From assembly GCA_002104905.1 (NCBI GenBank), contig MCFE01000524.1, positions 1-62,031 of the forward strand: a stretch of 62,031 nucleotides of DNA. Direction: 5' to 3'. Numbering within the stretch: the stretch's first letter is position 1; each line of letters starts with the position of its first letter. Shown here piece after piece: positions 58,143-62,031 of this stretch. Below the pieces are notes generated by a model. That model saw only the letters and a list, made by a program, of their open reading frames with translations. It was not told where the DNA came from and made no database searches. The position numbers were made by a program, and so were the translations under genes. The DNA is from Basidiobolus meristosporus CBS 931.73. Its lineage: Eukaryota > Basidiobolomycota > Basidiobolomycetes > Basidiobolales > Basidiobolaceae.

Positions 58143-60767
58143 CTACTGTTGTAGCTTTGATACAAGAGTGTGTAGCTGAGGGGAATTTGTAGGTAAGTTA
58201 ATAAGAAGTGATGATAGTTCTTCAGTGCTAAACACACTGTTCAGTGGGAAGGGGGGTAGCAAGAGAGGTAAGAATGACTTGTGAACAACATTAATGAGGG
58301 GAATGTGATAAGGATTGATATTCATCATAAAGGGAGTGTGCTGCTGCAGATATTGCTGCCAAAGGTCTGTCAAGTACTTCAGGTAGGCCAGCTTGGGTTT
58401 TTCTGACTGCAGAATAAATTCAGCAAACTTCTTGACTTCAGGATCTCCAAGTATAGTTCTCCAGCAGGAGTCAGGTGTAGTGTGGTGTGTTCTCTTCCAG
58501 GCCTTAATCAGTGGGTTGTTGCAGTTGTGAAGTCTGAGGTATAATCTGGTTCTAAGGTAGAGAAGTCTGATCTTATAGGGCATAAACCCAAAAGCACCAA
58601 GAATAGCATGTCTGTAGGGGCATTCAGGCAAATGAGGCACCAAGGAGGTAATGCACCATACTGCAAACTTGTCAAGCTTAGTGCAGTCTCTAGAAGTAAG
58701 AGAGAGAAGTGGTAAGCCAAATTCCAGGACAGGGAAGACAAACTGCTTGAGTAGAAGGAGGCAGCTTGGAGCTGAAGTTGTAGGAGGAGTAACAGCCAGT
58801 AGCTTGTGGAGTGCCTGTCTTGCCAGGATAATTCTCTTCTTCAGGTGTGCTCCAGAGTCTAGTCCAGTAGGAAGGAAAGGAAAGCCAAGATATGTAGCAG
58901 AAACCTGAGCAGGTAGAGTGGAGTTCTCCAAGTTGATGGGAGAGCCCAAAGGTACTGTCTTTGCAATGGAAAGCTGGAGATTATTCTTCTGCAGATACTG
59001 GTGGATGGTCTGGGAGTCTTGTTGCACATTGGAGGAGGATATTCTGATGTCATCAGCAAAGAGAGTAACCAGGCAGTCAGCTGAGAGTCTTGGGAAATCA
59101 TTCAGGAAGATGGCAAACAGTATAGGACCAAGCACAGAGCCTTGAACCACTCCATTAGGAACTGAGAACACAGCTGATTGCTCACTTGGGTGCAGAATTC
59201 TTGCTTGTGGATCCAGAAACAGAGACCTGACAAGGAGGGTGAGAGAGGTACTGGAGAAGCATTGCAACTTGGACCAAAGCAGATTTCTGTCAACTGAATC
59301 AAAGGCCTTAGTAATATCAAACAGAACTGAGGGATACTTGCACTGGAGAGAGTGATCTTGGCTAAGTATGACTGCATATTCCAAGGAGAGGCCAGGAACA
59401 AAGCCAAACTGTGCAGGATGAAACTTGAGGGAGTCAGAGTAGAGCTCCTGAGCAAGCAGAAGCTCAAACACCTTTCTGCAGGTGGGCAGCAGAGATATTG
59501 GCCTGTAGGAGCTAGGATCCAGGTGCTTTCCTTTACCCTTGTACAGTGGCAGAACATTTGCAAAGGACCATTCCTCAGGAGTAGAAAGCTGGGCTGAGCA
59601 TTGCTGAAACAGTGGAAGCAGAAGTGCAGACATGGCCTTGGTACTAGTCTTCAGAAGCTCATAGGAGATTGTGTCCACACCTGGAGCAGTAGAGTTGGGA
59701 AGCCTCTTGAGCACATTATGGATTCTCCTTTGATCAAGTGCAAGTGGGATGGGCAGAGTCTTGAAGTCAGGATGAAAGCCAGGAGTTGAGTACTGCTTTG
59801 TAGAGAAGAAGATGTTAGCCAGCTGTTCTGTTGAAGGTAACTTCCTGGAAGAGGGCCTCATTGCCCTGTAGAGTCTTGATACTGTTCTTGTTATAGAGTT
59901 GGAAGATTGCAGAGGCAAAGAACTCATAATATGATCCCAGAGCTGAGTATGCAGAGTGTGGTGAATTGCCTTGGAGTGGTGTATTGCTGTCAGGAGGAGT
60001 TTCTCTGTTTTTGGGTTAGGGAAACTCAGGTAGCTTTGTTGCAGGGCTAAAACAATAGATTCCCATTTTCTTGAGGTAACAGCAGTAGTCTTGCATGGCA
60101 GTGAGAGGGAGGCAGACACCAGAATCAGATGCTTCACAAAGAGCCAGGCATAGTTGAGATCATCTGGCAGAGAAAGTAGCAAACTGGCAAGCTTCAAGTA
60201 GTTCCCAAAGTCTTTCTTCTGAGTCTTGGTAGCTTTGTGGGTGAGCACAGTAAGTTTTGGCAGCTTCTTCTTCACAACTGGTTGCATAGAAAGGGACCAG
60301 GCTGGGTGGTCAGAGGCTCTCAAGGATCCTAACTCAGCTCCAGAGAATTGCTTAACTTCATTCACAAAGTAGAGGGCAGCAGCAGAAGGGCAGATCCAGT
60401 CAACACATCTTTTCTCAGATTGAGCACCTAGTGCTAGCAGATGGCTTTCTCTAAGGAAGTTCAGTAGGAATGTAGACCTTGGCTTCATTCTTGCAGTCAG
60501 AGTAGTCTTGTTCTCATGATGGGGAATGTTGAGATCTCCAAGCAAGATAACAGGTGTTGATATAGATTGCTGGTATTGCTGAACCTTCTGGCATATAACT
60601 TGCACTTCCTGAAGGGCAAGACTTGGAGGCAGATAGCAGAGCACCAGACTGATAGTTGGCAACTGGAGAGCAGCACAGTAAGGGAGTAAAGAGGAACACA
60701 GAGCTGAGGAGTATTGATGGTAGAAGAGATGAAGCAGATAGAGGAGGTATTCTTTGTTCTAGGAGTA
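58143..60767 (-). CDS. LINE ORF2 of L2: APE-type endonuclease (partial) and reverse transcriptase
   Basis: The frame is open from just below a TAG near 60770 to 58143, about 870 codons, without an ATG at its start. The endonuclease C-terminal motifs are VILLGDLNIP, VDWICPS and the catalytic His in RASDHPAW. The usual N-terminal Asn and Glu motifs are absent. RT blocks match L1, with FADD and GVVQGSVLGPILFA. The combination marks an APE-class LINE that cuts or uses DNA ends for target-primed reverse transcription. Some of the missing N-terminus could be out of frame upstream (60820-60670), but the unit ends 26 bases beyond that. Confidence 0.9.
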
Positions 60768-60846
60768 GAAAAGCAATATAGATTAGTCAAAAGTATAGAA
60801 GGTAGCTGAACATCAATCAAACACAGGAGGGAAAATCTTGAAAGAA

Positions 60847-60866
60847 GGTTAGGGTTAGGGTTAGGG
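60847..60866 (+). repeat. Interstitial telomeric repeat between L2 and L3
   Basis: GGTTAGGGTTAGGGTTAGGG, about three units, directly followed by the 3' end of L3 (AGGGAAAGTCACC). Confidence 0.92.
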
Positions 60867-61858
60867 AGGGAAAGTCACCAAGGTAGGTGAAATCTTTATT
60901 TGATTTCAGACAAGTCTAACTACAAATAAAGAAGCCAGCTGGGAATAGAAGATTCCCAAAGTAAACACTAAGTTGAATATGAATAAATCTAAGCTAAAGT
61001 TAAGGCAGTATCCCAGAGTACACTGGAGTTCAGGTTTATGGGGGAGTGAAGTAGATAAGCTTGAGAGATATAATAATCTTTGAGGAAGTGGGTAACAGCA
61101 GGTGAAGGGGAGTTTTTGATAAGTGAAGTGAATCTTGAGAGCAGAGATTCCTCTAATGAGAAGGTCTTGTAAACTGGAGAATCAGGAAACTCTTTAAAGG
61201 CATGGTCAGTAGGTTCCCAGTAAAACTGGTCAGAGACATTTTGAGAGAATTCTTTAGCAATACTTTTGTCAAGTACTACCTCCAGAGTATGATGGTTGAT
61301 AAATCTCATGTTAACAATCTTGGATAAGTTGTAACCTTGTTGCTTGAGATACATCCTATGCTCAGATATAGGAATGAACTCCACATTGGCAAAGTAGCAG
61401 ACAGCCCAGTCAGTAGCAGGAGGCAAATCAGAAGTGGCAGGAAACTTTCTTTTAGTCTTGGGAGGAGCAGCAGGATGTCTTGAGGAAGCAGGAACAGGCT
61501 TTTTGACAGCTTCAGAGTAGGAAGAGTGAGCAGGAGCAGATGATTCTTGGGGAGTCTTGTTGACAGGAACAGCTGGCAGAGAGACAATAGATTCTTGCAG
61601 ATCAGAGAAGGCAGAAAACAGCTTTTGAACTTGTTTCTTGAGTAAAGCATTTTCAGCTTCAACAAGTGCAAGCCTTTCCTCAAGGAAGGAAATCTGAAGG
61701 GAATGGAGTGAAGGCATAAGAAATAAGAAGAAGAGGGTAAGATGGGGTGGGTGGGTGGGAAAATTAGCAGGGAGAAGAGAAGGAAGGAGCAAAAATTCCA
61801 GAAGTCAGAATTTATAGATGGATGGACAAGGGTAGATGGATGGATTATTCCTGGGTTA
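60867..61858 (-). mobile_element. Telomeric retroelement unit L3 (ORF1 only)
   Basis: It is about 1 kb. Its 3' end shares with L1 and L2 the pattern GTCACC-loop-GGTGAAATCTTTATTT and a nearby AAAGAAGCCAGC, with a ~25-base insertion between. It contains ORF1 but no ORF2. The outer part (61784-61858) holds short GGATGGAT/GGGTAGAT-type repeats. It ends in GGGTTAGG and a 26-base direct repeat next to the telomere. Confidence 0.82.
60989..61717 (-). CDS. LINE ORF1-type protein of L3
   Basis: 242 codons from the first ATG at 61717 (the frame is open to 61792). Residues ~8-45 have heptad spacing (LEERLALVEAENALLKKQV), a probable coiled coil. A Pro/Ser/Lys linker follows, then a compact domain with FIPISEHRMYLKQQGY and IVNMRFINHHTLEVVLDKS, resembling the C-terminal domain of ORF1 proteins in other fungal LINEs. 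Such proteins bind element RNA and form particles. The stop is ~120 bases before the unit's 3' end, leaving room only for a short 3' UTR. Confidence 0.75.
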   Translation of the reverse strand: MPSLHSLQISFLEERLALVEAENALLKKQVQKLFSAFSDLQESIVSLPAVPVNKTPQESSAPAHSSYSEAVKKPVPASSRHPAAPPKTKRKFPATSDLPPATDWAVCYFANVEFIPISEHRMYLKQQGYNLSKIVNMRFINHHTLEVVLDKSIAKEFSQNVSDQFYWEPTDHAFKEFPDSPVYKTFSLEESLLSRFTSLIKNSPSPAVTHFLKDYYISQAYLLHSPINLNSSVLWDTALTLA

Positions 61859-61884
61859 GGAAAATTAGCAGGGAGAAGAGAAGG
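61859..61884. repeat. 26-base direct repeat at the telomere junction
   Basis: GGAAAATTAGCAGGGAGAAG and six more bases occur at 61758-61783 and again at 61859-61884, directly before the terminal TTAGGG array. Confidence 0.9.
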
Positions 61885-62031
61885 GTTAGGGTTAGGGTTA
61901 GGGTTAGGGTTAGGGTTAGGGTTAGGGTTAGGGTTAGGGTTAGGGTTAGGGTTAGGGTTAGGGTTAGGGTTAGGGTTAGGGTTAGGGTTAGGGTTAGGGT
62001 TAGGGTTAGGGTTAGGGTTAGGGTTAGGGTT
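61883..62031 (+). repeat. Telomere, (TTAGGG)n
   Basis: About 149 bases, close to 25 perfect units, reaching the end of the window. The G-rich strand runs 5' to 3' outward, as at a right chromosome end. Confidence 0.98.

Larger units (their letters stand above)
58081..60846 (-). mobile_element. Telomeric non-LTR retrotransposon unit L2
   Basis: About 2.77 kb. The plus strand opens with eight G then AGACAGTCACCAACAGGTGA, the family 3' end. The 5' end meets a short TTAGGG array at 60847. It carries most of ORF2 but no ORF1, and its endonuclease lacks the N-terminal motif, so it is probably 5'-truncated. Confidence 0.92.

Overview
This window is one end of a fungal chromosome. The last ~149 bases (61883-62031) are an uninterrupted run of TTAGGG, so the right edge is a telomere. 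A chitin-synthase export chaperone, an Rts1-type PP2A subunit whose start resembles the budding-yeast protein, Dbp10, and many short GT-AG introns say fungus. An LMBD2-like protein, a BRI3-like protein, a CREG-like protein and a secreted PLA2-like protein, which I do not usually associate with ascomycete yeasts, hint at an early-diverging (non-Dikarya) lineage. That placement is inference and the species is not determined.

Layout. 1-14.2 kb is repeat-derived: an unassigned CpG-poor repeat (1-1.6 kb), a decayed Ty3/gypsy chromovirus on the minus strand (1.7-7.5 kb), a decayed Ty1/copia element on the minus strand (8.3-13.6 kb) carrying a nested antisense solo LTR, and further LTR fragments. 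15.3-51 kb is the gene-bearing core: LMBD2-like membrane protein (-), Chs7-like chaperone (-), Dbp10 DEAD-box helicase (+), BRI3-like protein (-), an unknown 90-aa protein (+), a secreted PLA2-like protein (+), MOB4/phocein (-), ribosomal protein uS2/Rps0 (+), a phosphoglycerate-mutase-like phosphatase (+), three related C2H2 zinc-finger proteins (two in a ~1.45 kb-arm palindrome), PP2A B56/Rts1 (-), a tandem-repeat Cys-rich membrane protein (-) and a secreted CREG-like protein (-). Exon structures given for Dbp10, Chs7 and the mutase were built by hand from splice sites, and each keeps the reading frame to a single stop.

52.1 kb to the end is subtelomere: a truncated copia element, then a truncated chromovirus-type LTR, then three head-to-tail non-LTR retrotransposon units (L1, L2, L3), then the telomere. 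All three units have their 3' ends towards the centromere. Each 3' end abuts TTAGGG-like sequence and carries the same small hairpin. L1 and L2 encode endonuclease/reverse transcriptase but no ORF1. L3 encodes only an ORF1-type protein yet has the same family 3' end. This looks like a telomere-tethered retrotransposon array, possibly with a HeT-A/TART-like split between protein and polymerase elements, and it is the most interesting part of the window.

The retroelements are visibly poor in CpG, while the core genes are not. The four in-frame stops in the chromovirus are each one C-to-T change from a sense codon, which fits deamination-type (RIP or 5-methylcytosine) mutation of repeats.
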